Of a stretch of DNA of 46,942 bases, positions 1 to 8,806 are shown piece after piece. The stretch is from Fibrobacteraceae bacterium (lineage in GTDB: Bacteria > Fibrobacterota > Fibrobacteria > Fibrobacterales > Fibrobacteraceae). The stretch spans positions 1-46,942 of the forward strand of contig JAGAKE010000007.1 in assembly GCA_017625775.1 (NCBI GenBank). The letters run 5' to 3'. Below the pieces are notes generated by a model. It did not search any database. It saw nothing but the letters and a program-made list of their open reading frames with translations, and was not told where the DNA came from. The translations under genes and the position numbers were made by a program. Within the stretch, counting starts at the first letter, position 1. Every line of letters begins with the position of its first letter.

Positions 1-660
1 AATCGTATATGAATTTGTTGTTGATGAATATGTTGCTTTATAAATTACATCTGCGGTCACATCTGAAATTTCCGGTGTCCAGCCGGCAAAGGTATAACTT
101 GTTTCTGCACTTGATGGCTTTTCTGGAGCCTTTGGCAAAGCGATCGAATCTGCTAAGGTGCCGTAATCATAAGCTTGTGCTGCTTGCAAAACAGAACCAT
201 CTTCATCTACAAATGTCACAGTGTATTTATTTAGAGTGCTGTCAAACACCGCTGAATAAATTGCATCGCTTGTTACTGCTGAAATTGCTGGTGTCCAAGC
301 TTTGAACGAATAAGAATAAGCTTGTGAATTTTCTTTTGTAGGAATTGCTGCATTGTAAGAAGGCAAAATACCATATTCTAATGAATCTTCTTGCAATGCA
401 TTTTCGCCATTCAAGAATTGTACGTAATAACGAACTAGTGTGCTATCAAACACTGCCGTATAAACAGCGTCGCTCGTAACTGCTGAAATTTCTGGTGACC
501 AACCTTTGAAATTGTAGATGTACTGAACGCTTGATGCTTTTGTTGGAGTTACGCCATTGTATTTTGGCATATTTCCAGACAATAAAGAATCTTTCTGTAA
601 TACGTTTCCTTCGCTTTCAAAAGTAATGACAAAATATTTTTCTGCCACAACTTTTTCAAA
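1..660 (-). repeat. Tandem InlB-type B-repeats within the secreted protein
   Basis: At least three consecutive protein repeats of about 70 residues lie here, each running from a strand like YTVTFVDEDG to a block like FAGWTPEISDVTADVIYKA. The block W(S/T)PEIS(A/D)VTSDA(V/I)Y recurs almost unchanged, and the DNA repeats too (the GCTGAAATT...GGTG...CAA segments near 270-300 and 480-510). This is the pattern of the Listeria-Bacteroides repeat (Flg_new/InlB B-repeat) family, which forms small beta-grasp modules in surface proteins. A fourth repeat may begin at the window edge (TTNSYTI). Confidence 0.8.
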
Positions 661-2742
661 AGAGAAACTAGAAATAGTCACATTTTCCCAACGACCTCCA
701 GGCATGTGCAGCGTTAAGATTGCTTCAGCAGAGGAATTCGCTGTAAATGTACATGAAACTTGAGATGTATTTCCTGCCGTTAAAGTTGTTTCTTCCGAGC
801 AATAAGAATTCAATGTAGTCGTGAGTAACATTGATTGTCCGCCTTGAGCCTCCGTAGCATCAAAGGACAATTTGTACGTTTCTCCCACTTCCAAAGTGCC
901 CAAATTTTTAGTCACATTACGTTCTTCAGCGTATTCTTTTGATTGCCCAATCACAACGGAATTTCCATCAACCGTTAATTGAGTATTAGATTGCCATTCC
1001 GAACTCACAACCACAGAAGAAGATGAAGCGGCGCTTGACGAAGAAATAACCGAAGAACTAGACTCCGCAGAAGAACTACTTAACACGCTTGAAGAAGACT
1101 GAACCGAGCTACTAGAAACTACACTTGAAGAACTTGGAGCCGAACTACTACTTGATGCGGTTGAACTTGAAGAACTTCCTTCAGGAAGACCAAGACACTT
1201 TACATTATCTATTTGTAAAGTCCCTGAACCGGACGCAGATTGAATTTGCCAACTAAAAGCACGAACAGTTTCTCTTGTAGAAGAAAGACTTTTTGAAATT
1301 CCCCAAGTAGGTTGTGCTAAATCGTTCCAAGAAACCGTTTTTGTTGTCCAAGAATTAGCTGATGAAACAGAAAGTTCAAAATACGCGTCATCTGTAATAT
1401 TAGGACTTTCAACGCGGAATGAATGAGCAACTCCTTTGTAGTCGTATTGAATAGATGTACAAGTAGAAAGATTCTCAGTCGTTTCACCATCAGCATTAGT
1501 GGCAACAACAAGACCTATGAATGGATCGTAAGTAAGAGAGCCAGCATTTAATGTGTAAGTTACTTGCATAGCTTTAGACGAAGCGTTCCCTGTAACGAAT
1601 GACCTTTTTACTGTAGAAGCACCACCGTTATCGTTATCATTATAAATAGCCCATTCTCCATCCCACAAAGAAATTGTATCTCCATCTTCAAAATCATCTA
1701 CAAGAAGAGTCTTTTGGGTTTTGGCGATAGTGGTTTGCGAGGAAGATGAAATCGGCGTTGTTGCCCCCGCTGAACTAGAAGAAACAGAAGTGCCGCACAT
1801 TGAAATAGTATTCGCTGCCGCAAATGTGTAATAAGAATCGTTAGGTTCTTGAATCGTAAGCCCAATAACTCCATCAGAAATACGATTATTTAAATTTGAA
1901 ACACTTTGCCATTCGACATAATCATTGTTAGAAGCTCCACCAACACCATAACCATCATCAGCAATTATTTTTTTACCACCCATTGCAGCACTTGCACCTG
2001 CCCAAGTCAACAAGTTGTTGTTATCGCCCCGAATTCTATCTTGATCGCCTTGTGTGCGGCCACCAGATGTGAAAAGGTAATCGATTTTACTTTTATCAAA
2101 ATTTGCATACCACGTAATGATATTATCGTTTAACCATGGAGAAATATCAACGGCAATTTTTGCGTTAGGTAATGCCGATTTAATTGTTGAAACAATATCG
2201 TTAAAATATTTGCCGCAAAGGTCTGCATCTGGAATGCCTCCACCTACTTGGGAAAAACGTGTGTCATGATTATCACCTGAAACAGAATATTGGAAAAAAT
2301 CTGGTTCAATAAGCCAAATTGTTGTTCCTGAAGTACCGAAATCTTGAGCTACACCTTGCGCATAAGATTTGTAGCGTCCAATAATATTACTCCATTTATT
2401 TCTTATCGTTTCAGCCCCATTCGTGCAATGGTTTGGGCTTCCCACATCGCAATCAGAAAATCCCTGATCTTTATCGTATTCAGCAATTACATACGCATAA
2501 AAAACTGGAGTTAGATTATTTTTCTTAGCGGCCCTAACCATAGAACCTTCCCAGTATTGGTTGTAATTGTCATTATCGCCAATCCAAATGGCCAAATGAG
2601 AAAGCCCTTTACCTGAAAAGTCGGTATTTTCGTTAAAGGAATTATGCCATTGCCGACCAAAATTAAAACGACATTCATCAAAAGCGGCAAAAGAAACTGC
2701 GCTGAACAAGAAAAGCACCAAAAAGAATAAAATTCTTTTCAT
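1..2742 (-). CDS. Secreted multidomain carbohydrate-active protein, 3' end beyond window
   Basis: The frame is open from the ATG at 2742 to the window edge: 914 codons and no stop, so the C-terminus is missing. The start follows AGG about 8 bases upstream and opens a signal peptide (MKRILFFLVLFLFSAVSFA). Residues about 20-310 form a probable TIM-barrel-like domain with WLIEPDFF near residue 146, resembling the acid-residue strand of glycosidases; I cannot place it in a named GH family. A Ser linker follows. Residues about 349-516 (VDDFEDGD to IDNVKCLG) look like a CBM11/CIA30-type jelly roll. A long Ser-Ser-Ser-Ser linker comes next, then a CBM4/9-like domain (about 577-700) and at least three InlB/Listeria-Bacteroides B-repeats. 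This architecture is typical of Fibrobacter fibre-degrading proteins. An enzymatic role is inferred; a binding or adhesion protein is the alternative. Confidence 0.85.
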   Translation of the reverse strand, partial: MKRILFFLVLFLFSAVSFAAFDECRFNFGRQWHNSFNENTDFSGKGLSHLAIWIGDNDNYNQYWEGSMVRAAKKNNLTPVFYAYVIAEYDKDQGFSDCDVGSPNHCTNGAETIRNKWSNIIGRYKSYAQGVAQDFGTSGTTIWLIEPDFFQYSVSGDNHDTRFSQVGGGIPDADLCGKYFNDIVSTIKSALPNAKIAVDISPWLNDNIITWYANFDKSKIDYLFTSGGRTQGDQDRIRGDNNNLLTWAGASAAMGGKKIIADDGYGVGGASNNDYVEWQSVSNLNNRISDGVIGLTIQEPNDSYYTFAAANTISMCGTSVSSSSAGATTPISSSSQTTIAKTQKTLLVDDFEDGDTISLWDGEWAIYNDNDNGGASTVKRSFVTGNASSKAMQVTYTLNAGSLTYDPFIGLVVATNADGETTENLSTCTSIQYDYKGVAHSFRVESPNITDDAYFELSVSSANSWTTKTVSWNDLAQPTWGISKSLSSTRETVRAFSWQIQSASGSGTLQIDNVKCLGLPEGSSSSSTASSSSSAPSSSSVVSSSSVQSSSSVLSSSSAESSSSVISSSSAASSSSVVVSSEWQSNTQLTVDGNSVVIGQSKEYAEERNVTKNLGTLEVGETYKLSFDATEAQGGQSMLLTTTLNSYCSEETTLTAGNTSQVSCTFTANSSAEAILTLHMPGGRWENVTISSFSFEKVVAEKYFVITFESEGNVLQKDSLLSGNMPKYNGVTPTKASSVQYIYNFKGWSPEISAVTSDAVYTAVFDSTLVRYYVQFLNGENALQEDSLEYGILPSYNAAIPTKENSQAYSYSFKAWTPAISAVTSDAIYSAVFDSTLNKYTVTFVDEDGSVLQAAQAYDYGTLADSIALPKAPEKPSSAETSYTFAGWTPEISDVTADVIYKATYSSTTNSYTI

Positions 2743-2875
2743 AGAAACCTACTTATATTTTTTTTAAGAATATTAGATTAACTATAAAAATAAAGAATTT
2801 AAACCAAAAGCGGTTTTTGAAATTTTTAAATCACTTGATTTTTTACACTATTTTCAATATTTCTGTTTACAGAAA

Positions 2876-4039
2876 TCAAAATTCCTCTAAAAGTGCTTTT
2901 GCAGGCACCGAAAACCACGTTGGACGAAACTCTAATTCATAACAAGCCTCGTAAATTGCTTTTGCTAAATAAAAGCGACGGCACTCTTTTTGAAGTTCTG
3001 AAATTTCGCATTTTGCGCATTTCGCATAAGATTCTAAAAAGGCATTTTCTGCTTTAGATGTGTCCGTTAAAAATACGGCACTTGCATAACGAAAAGAACG
3101 AAGCATTCCGGCAAGATCAACGCCAATAGATTGCAAAGAACGCCTGTATGAAAGAGACCGAGAAGGTTCTCCTTCAAAATCAACTACCCAAAATTTTTTA
3201 GAGTCATAAAGGATTTGCCCTAAATGATAATCACCATGAACTCGCTGGCATGGAAAATTCGAAATTTCTTTTTGATAATTTGTATGCAATTCCTGCAAAG
3301 CAGGCAGTTTTTGCAACAATAAGTCTGCACTAGGAATTTCTAAATTAGCCTTCAGTAATTTTTCCAATTTAAAAAATGGAACTTCTGATTCTTTAAGAAT
3401 ATTTCCAGAAAGCGTTTTTAAAGCTTTGTGCATATCCGCTGTAACTCTTCCTAATTCGGCCGCTAACGTAGTTGAAAAATTTCCTTGGAAATAATCCCAT
3501 GCAGAAGCCGCTTGTTCTATAACAGAAGACAAAATTCCTAACACATAAATAGAATTTCCTTCCAAATAACTTAAAGAAGCAAAATATTGAGCAGACGCGG
3601 AAAAACCATTTTTTTGTAAAGTAAGCAACACCTCGTTTTCTGGGTGAATTCCATCTAATAGGCGACGAAATAATTTAAAGAAATATTTTTTATTTAAAAA
3701 AGAGGAATTACTTTGTTCGCCTTCTAAACGAATCAAATCTTTTAAATTTTCAGTAGAGAATTCTTGATTTCGTGTAACTTGTAATTGACCGAAACGCCCT
3801 AGAATCGTTCGAGTAGAACCTTTAAAATTAAAGAGCTCTGCTAAACAAGTTCCTACATTTTTATCATTTTCAAAAATCGCATACAAATCTTCGTTACCGT
3901 CTTCAAAAAGAACCGATAAAAGAAAAAGAGTATTTGATTCTAAAACAAACGAATCTTTGATTTGAATTTTTTGAATAGGGCGATTTTTCCCTTTAAACCA
4001 ACGCTTAGAATTTAAAAACGTTTGATCAAACATTTTCAT
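2876..4039 (-). CDS. Maltokinase-like phosphotransferase
   Basis: A 387-residue protein with the aminoglycoside-phosphotransferase-like fold of maltokinases (Mak/Pep2 and the C-terminal half of some TreS proteins). The N-terminus (FLNSKRWFKGKNRPI) matches the family's cap domain. RVHGDYHLGQILYD near residue 265 supplies the catalytic Asp, and VVDFEGEPSRSLSYRRS near 285 the metal-binding Asp. The C-terminal YELEFRPTWFSVPAKAL is also family-typical. Known members phosphorylate maltose with ATP to maltose 1-phosphate, the GlgE donor for glycogen synthesis. At 387 residues it is shorter than the roughly 450 usual for Mak. Its start overlaps the end of trmO by 14 bases, so the two are probably co-expressed. 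Substrate specificity is inferred; no glgE or treS lies in this window. Confidence 0.85.
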   Translation of the reverse strand: MKMFDQTFLNSKRWFKGKNRPIQKIQIKDSFVLESNTLFLLSVLFEDGNEDLYAIFENDKNVGTCLAELFNFKGSTRTILGRFGQLQVTRNQEFSTENLKDLIRLEGEQSNSSFLNKKYFFKLFRRLLDGIHPENEVLLTLQKNGFSASAQYFASLSYLEGNSIYVLGILSSVIEQAASAWDYFQGNFSTTLAAELGRVTADMHKALKTLSGNILKESEVPFFKLEKLLKANLEIPSADLLLQKLPALQELHTNYQKEISNFPCQRVHGDYHLGQILYDSKKFWVVDFEGEPSRSLSYRRSLQSIGVDLAGMLRSFRYASAVFLTDTSKAENAFLESYAKCAKCEISELQKECRRFYLAKAIYEACYELEFRPTWFSVPAKALLEEF

Positions 4040-4811
4040 TCCAAAAATTTTTAAACGCTAAATGAACGGCCTTATCACCATATTTATCGTCTGATGATTG
4101 AAGTTCTTCTGATGTATAACCACTGCGAATATTTTGCAAATAAACTTTTTGAGTTGTTCGATTTAAATAAAAATCTATTCTAAAAGTTCTATAGCTCAAA
4201 ACACCATACTCCCCATTCAAAACTAATCTACAGCGAGTAGCGTCTTCTGGATTTCGAGAAAGTTGAAGTGTCGCAAAAGTTTTAAGATCCCATTTTAATT
4301 GATTATAAATCCAAGAAGATTTTTCTAAAAACAATGGCTCTGAAATTACACTCCATGAAGAAATTTCTTGAGTTTCTACCCACCCAGCTTTTGCATTTGG
4401 AAAAGAATCCGCTAAAGGAATATATGGTTTAATATCTAATACAGGCGTTCGATTTAACAAATCGGATTCATCTACATATATAGTAAGACCCTCAATTCGA
4501 AGCAATTTCAGACAACTCAAACCAATTGGATTTGGTCGATAAGGAGAACGCGATGCAAAAATGCCTACACGATTTATTCCTGGGGAAGCGACTGGTGGTC
4601 TTGTAGTTGGACGCCAACCCTCATTTTCATGAAATTGAAAAATCACCCAAATACGTTCAAAACCGTCTAAGTTTCGAAGAGCCGTTTCAAAATTTTTTCC
4701 AGGCAAAAGTTCTATTCGCCCAGAATGCCCTGCAAATAAAGAACCTTGTCGCGGCAAATCATATTTATATACCGCATCGCCAAAAAAAGTACCAATTGGA
4801 GAAACTTCCAT
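4026..4811 (-). CDS. trmO: tRNA (N6-threonylcarbamoyladenosine37-N6)-methyltransferase TrmO
   Basis: A 261-residue TsaA/YaeB family protein. The N-terminal beta-barrel has the family signatures: PIGTFFGD at the start, LDGFERIWVIFQFHEN, then RVGIFASRSPYRPNPIGLS around residues 80-98, which contains the conserved RxP-RPNPIGLS S-adenosylmethionine pocket. The block VLDIKPYIPLADS follows as expected. Known TrmO methylates t6A at position 37 of certain tRNAs to m6t6A. The length matches the enterobacterial two-domain form. It lies 45 bases after the GH3 gene and overlaps the maltokinase-like gene downstream, so it appears to be part of the same transcript despite the unrelated function. Confidence 0.92.
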   Translation of the reverse strand: MEVSPIGTFFGDAVYKYDLPRQGSLFAGHSGRIELLPGKNFETALRNLDGFERIWVIFQFHENEGWRPTTRPPVASPGINRVGIFASRSPYRPNPIGLSCLKLLRIEGLTIYVDESDLLNRTPVLDIKPYIPLADSFPNAKAGWVETQEISSWSVISEPLFLEKSSWIYNQLKWDLKTFATLQLSRNPEDATRCRLVLNGEYGVLSYRTFRIDFYLNRTTQKVYLQNIRSGYTSEELQSSDDKYGDKAVHLAFKNFWNENV

Positions 4812-4856
4812 AGTCTAAAATTAGAATTACTTTTAGATTTCAAACTCTAAAAAATT

Positions 4857-7166
4857 CTAATAAGTTAAACCATAACCATAAGGATAAAGGCCTTCCTTAC
4901 CATCTCCTTCATTAATTGGAATTTGAGTTGCATCTTTTGGCCAAGTATGAGGAAGTTTTCCTGTAGGTTTCACATCGCCAAAGAGAACATCAGCAACACC
5001 GGCACCTTCTGAACCTGGGAGCCAAGCAACTACAAAAGCACTTGATGATTCAATCAAAGAAGTAATTGGTAAAGGCCGTCCTGTAATCAGCACCACAAGA
5101 ACTTCTTTCCCTGAATTTTTCCAATTTTGAATTTTACTCAAATCCTGACTTGTACTTCCAAATTGATTTCCTGCGTAAGCAGCTGAAGTAATGAATTTAT
5201 CATTAAAGTCGCCACTACGGAAATCCCCAAGCCATTCTGCGTACGGAACTTCTCCAATTACATAAACAATCACATCTGCTTCATCTGCACTATAAACTCT
5301 TGAGCCACTTGCGACTTCATCAAATCCGGCCTGAATCGTTGTAGCGCCAGCAATAGAACCAGATTTTCCTGTCCATCCCTGAGTCCAGCCACCACATTGG
5401 TAACCTGCGTTATTTGCATGAGAGCCCGTTAAAAAATATTTTCCCGATTTGGCTAAAGGAAGAATATTTTCATTTTTCAAAACGACCAAGCTTTTCTGGA
5501 CCGCTTCTCTAGCAATAGCACGGTGAGCAGCACTTCCGATATTAGAAGTAACTCCAACATATTTGGAAGGCCCATTTGGATTATCAAGACGACCCGCACG
5601 AATTTTCACTCGTAAAATACGACGAACCGCATCACGCACGCGATCTTCACTAATTTTTCCTGAACTAACTAATGATTTCATAGCGTCAATAAAAGTGCCA
5701 GAGGATTGAGGCACCATAGCCATGTCTATTCCAGCATTAATTGCATTTTTCACAGCATCTGTACTCGAAACTCCTGTGTAGGAACCCGAATAATTTCCGG
5801 CGGCTCCAGGCGTTGTTGAATTTTCAATTCCTTCCCAATCAGCAATCACGTAGCCATCAAAACCAAGTTCTTTTTTTAGCAATACCGTTAATCTCAATGA
5901 ATCGACATGTTGATGCACTCCATTGATTTGATTAAAACTTGCCATCACACTTTGAACGCCTTGTTCAATAGCTGCTATATATGGAGGCAAATGAATGGCT
6001 CGTAATTCGTCATCTGAAATAGTAGCATTTCCGCGATCGTAACCTTTATCTGTAGCACCATCGCCTAAGAAATGTTTTGCAGTAGAAATAATTCGCCATT
6101 CCGCATCAAAATTTTCACCTTGAAGACCTCGAACATAAGCCGCTCCCATAGCCGCCACCAATTCAGGATTTTCTCCATAACCTTCATAAGTTCTTCCCCA
6201 GCGCTCGTCTCTAGGAACACTTACTGCCGGAGAAAAATTCAAATCAATATGAGCGGCCCACATTTCAATGGCGACCGCCTCACCAATTCTACGAACAAGC
6301 GCTGAATCTCGAGTAGCGCCAAGCCCGATATTATGTGGGAAAATAGTCGCATTCGTTACATCGCCCATACCATGCACATTATCTTTGCCATACAAAACAG
6401 GAATTTTTGAACTCCAAGCAGAAGAATAAAAATTAGAGGAATATTCGCCACCACCCTGCAACGCCGAACCACAAGCAAAGCCACCACAATTTACAGTAGG
6501 CACTGCAATTTGTGTCATCTGAGCAATCATTTCGTTGATACTCATCGTACTCATTAAGGCATCAATTTCACTTTCAATTGGGTCTTGACGAAGAACAATT
6601 TCACCACAATCTTTAGGATTTGTCACCGAAAGAATTTCAGGTAAAAAACCTACTTTGCGAACCACAAGATAAGTTTCATTTTCAGCCATTTTTCGAAGAA
6701 CAGGAATTTCTGTTTGTGTTGAGCGATTAGCCAAGGCGTTTATTTTTCCAAGCAACGAGCGTTTCCCGTTTTGTTTTACAATCGCGATATAGAGCCCTTT
6801 CGGCAATTCAGCAATTAAATTTTTTGCCATTTCATTTGCTTTAGCATAATTTGAATTTTCAAACAAATGGCGTTTTAAAATTTTTCCACGCAAATCGGCA
6901 ATTTCAAGTTCAAAAGGTTGCCCTTGCCACAAGTTCAAATTTCCTTGAATTGGCTTTGAAATAATTGGCAAGCTTTCATCACCAAAAACAAATTTACCTT
7001 CAGAATCTGATAAAGTCATAGCTTGCGGCAATACTTTTGGAAATTCCTTTATACTTACTACAGCATCTTGAATAGGATTTCCTTGTTGATCAACCACTTT
7101 GCCTGTAATGCTTGCATTTACAAAAGTGGCAACAAAAAAGAATGAAATTAAGCCGATTTTTTTCAT
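4857..7166 (-). CDS. Secreted GH3 beta-glucosidase with N-terminal accessory modules
   Basis: A 769-residue protein with a signal peptide (residues 1-18, ending FVNA). Residues about 19-65 start a carboxypeptidase-regulatory-like beta-sandwich (ITGKVVDQQGNPIQDAVVS). Residues about 70-145 (ELEIADLRGKILKRHLF ... KGLYIAIVKQNGKR) resemble the C-terminal sorting-type domain of Bacteroidota and Fibrobacter exoproteins but sit internally. From about residue 200 the GH3 fold begins. KHFLGDG carries the conserved Lys-His, and DGYVIADWEGI near 443 holds the catalytic Asp nucleophile. The second GH3 domain runs from LVVLKNENILPL to the family-typical end YPYGYGLTY, with no fibronectin III tail. GH3 enzymes release glucose or xylose from the ends of oligosaccharides. 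Substrate is not determined; it probably acts in the periplasm or at the cell surface. Confidence 0.93.
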   Translation of the reverse strand: MKKIGLISFFFVATFVNASITGKVVDQQGNPIQDAVVSIKEFPKVLPQAMTLSDSEGKFVFGDESLPIISKPIQGNLNLWQGQPFELEIADLRGKILKRHLFENSNYAKANEMAKNLIAELPKGLYIAIVKQNGKRSLLGKINALANRSTQTEIPVLRKMAENETYLVVRKVGFLPEILSVTNPKDCGEIVLRQDPIESEIDALMSTMSINEMIAQMTQIAVPTVNCGGFACGSALQGGGEYSSNFYSSAWSSKIPVLYGKDNVHGMGDVTNATIFPHNIGLGATRDSALVRRIGEAVAIEMWAAHIDLNFSPAVSVPRDERWGRTYEGYGENPELVAAMGAAYVRGLQGENFDAEWRIISTAKHFLGDGATDKGYDRGNATISDDELRAIHLPPYIAAIEQGVQSVMASFNQINGVHQHVDSLRLTVLLKKELGFDGYVIADWEGIENSTTPGAAGNYSGSYTGVSSTDAVKNAINAGIDMAMVPQSSGTFIDAMKSLVSSGKISEDRVRDAVRRILRVKIRAGRLDNPNGPSKYVGVTSNIGSAAHRAIAREAVQKSLVVLKNENILPLAKSGKYFLTGSHANNAGYQCGGWTQGWTGKSGSIAGATTIQAGFDEVASGSRVYSADEADVIVYVIGEVPYAEWLGDFRSGDFNDKFITSAAYAGNQFGSTSQDLSKIQNWKNSGKEVLVVLITGRPLPITSLIESSSAFVVAWLPGSEGAGVADVLFGDVKPTGKLPHTWPKDATQIPINEGDGKEGLYPYGYGLTY

Positions 7167-7266
7167 AAAGAACCTCAGAAACTGATTCTTTTCAAAAATA
7201 AATGATTTTTATTGGAAAAGGACTTTTTTTTCTTAATTTGTTGTGTACGAAGGAAAACGCAAGAAT

Positions 7267-8115
7267 TTAAACCGTATCCATAAAAGTCCGCTGCACTTTA
7301 TTAAAGACTACAATCCCAATAGCCATAATAAAAAGTGTAAAAAGTGCACTATAGGTCAGGTATTCAAAGCGAAATTGACCAACCCCTAACACAGCATACT
7401 TAAAAGTTTCTAAAATCGCAGTCATCGGGTTTAAAAGCATCAATGTTTTTAATGTCGGGTTTTCAATTGTACTTAATGGATAAATCACTGGCGTTGCGTA
7501 CATCCAAAGCTGGACTAAAAAACTAAGCAAAAAAGTTAAATCTCTATACTTTGTAGTTAAAGAAGAAAAAAGAACGCCAAACCCTAAAGCTAACCCGGAT
7601 AAAAGCAAAATAAGTAAAGGGACCAAACAAATATAAAGATTCGGAGCTACTGTAGCTTCTGTAAAAATTGCAAAATAGAGATAAACAAAAACAAATAATA
7701 GAAGTTGTATCCCTAAACGAACTAAATTACTGGTGACTGTTGCAATAGGAACTACCAAGCGCGGGAAATAAACTTTTCCAAAAAGAGCTGAATTCTGAAT
7801 AAATGTATTTGAAGTTTGGTTTAAACTTTCTGCAAAATAATTCCAAAGACAAATTCCAGCTAGATAAAATAAAGGCTGCGGGATTCCATCAGTTCCAATT
7901 TTTGCGATTCCACCAAAAACAATCATAAACATAATCGTCGTGAGAATCGGTTGAATAAAAAACCACAAAGGCCCGAGAATGGTTTGCTTATACCAAACTA
8001 CAATATCTCGCTTTACAAGCATTCGATACAAATCGCGGTATTGCCACAATTCGCGAAAATCTACTTGTAGCAGACTCGTTTTTGGCTTAATAATGGTAGT
8101 CCAAGGCGTTTGCAT
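7267..8115 (-). CDS. ABC-2 type polysaccharide export permease (Wzm/TagG-like)
   Basis: A 282-residue integral membrane protein with about six hydrophobic segments. The N-terminal cytoplasmic part (FRELWQYRDLYRMLVKRDI, then YKQTILGPLWFFIQP) is diagnostic of the O-antigen/teichoic-acid export permeases, as is SALFGKVYFPRLVVP. These work with a nucleotide-binding partner (Wzt/TagH/KpsT) to move lipid-linked glycans across the inner membrane. No such partner is adjacent; the nearest ATPase, FtsE, is of a different class. It lies 40 bases after the cysteine-repeat gene and 100 before the GH3 gene on the same strand. The exported glycan cannot be named from sequence. Confidence 0.9.
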   Translation of the reverse strand: MQTPWTTIIKPKTSLLQVDFRELWQYRDLYRMLVKRDIVVWYKQTILGPLWFFIQPILTTIMFMIVFGGIAKIGTDGIPQPLFYLAGICLWNYFAESLNQTSNTFIQNSALFGKVYFPRLVVPIATVTSNLVRLGIQLLLFVFVYLYFAIFTEATVAPNLYICLVPLLILLLSGLALGFGVLFSSLTTKYRDLTFLLSFLVQLWMYATPVIYPLSTIENPTLKTLMLLNPMTAILETFKYAVLGVGQFRFEYLTYSALFTLFIMAIGIVVFNKVQRTFMDTV

Positions 8116-8155
8116 AAGAATAAATTAGTTTTTTAAAATTGAAAAATTCAAAAAT

Positions 8156-8806
8156 TTACAGCGCAGAACACTTTTTAGTAGCTTTTACCATCCATTCATC
8201 TAATTCTGGCGATTGCCCAAATGTATCGCGAAAGAAATCAGGCAAAGAATACTTGCTAAAAATTTCATCGGTAATGCAAGCACAAATTTTTGCACCTTCT
8301 GGGTGATTTGTTTCTTTTGAACATTCTTGAATCAAGTTATTTCGGATGGACTTAGTTATTTTTTTTGGCAAACAAGGATGAATTTCACGCATTACAATTT
8401 CTTCAAATTTCTTTTCATTTTCAGCGATAAAATTACCTTCAAGAGTTAAAAAGGCTGCTTGTTCTGCTTTTTCCATTTTTTTCAATTTTGAAACGGCACA
8501 ATGACAAATTTTATTAGCTTCCTTTTCTCCAACAATAAATGAAATTTCTTTAGCACATTCTTTTTCTACAAAACAATCCGAAGCTGTTAAAAACAAATCT
8601 TGCAAAATAGCATTTTCTTCTTTTTCTGAAAGTGTTCCTGCTTGTAATGCTAAAAAAGTTTTTTCGTTATACTTACTACCTAATTTATTTAAAGCACATT
8701 CACAAGCTTCTTTGTCATTTGTCGCCATAACGCATTGATTCAAAAACATATTTTGCATTGATGGACTTAATGCAGAAAAAAGAACGAATAAAAGTGTTTG
8801 CATCAA
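8156..8806 (-). CDS. Unrecognised cysteine-repeat protein, probably exported
   Basis: A 216-residue protein I do not recognise. The hydrophobic N-terminus (MMQTLLFVLFSALS) could be a signal peptide. The rest is three repeats of about 55-70 residues, each with four cysteines in the order C, CxC, C. Repeat 1 has CECALNKLGSKY and ends TASDC; repeat 2 has CHCAVSKLKKM and ends IHPC; repeat 3 has CACITDEIFSKYS and ends ATKKC. The spacing suggests disulfides or metal binding in small helical units. The gene overlaps ftsE by four bases (ATGA type), so the two are translationally coupled. No function is claimed. Confidence 0.8.
   Translation of the reverse strand: MMQTLLFVLFSALSPSMQNMFLNQCVMATNDKEACECALNKLGSKYNEKTFLALQAGTLSEKEENAILQDLFLTASDCFVEKECAKEISFIVGEKEANKICHCAVSKLKKMEKAEQAAFLTLEGNFIAENEKKFEEIVMREIHPCLPKKITKSIRNNLIQECSKETNHPEGAKICACITDEIFSKYSLPDFFRDTFGQSPELDEWMVKATKKCSAL

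Noticed and set aside
220..520. Repeated DNA that could suggest a CRISPR or tandem array
   Set aside because: The repeats are in frame and encode B-repeat protein modules; there are no equal spacers or short direct repeats.
1010..1160. Serine-codon tracts (runs of GAAGAA/ACTACT) as a possible phase-variable repeat
   Set aside because: Codons vary and the tracts stay in frame; they are poly-Ser linkers typical of Fibrobacter exoproteins.
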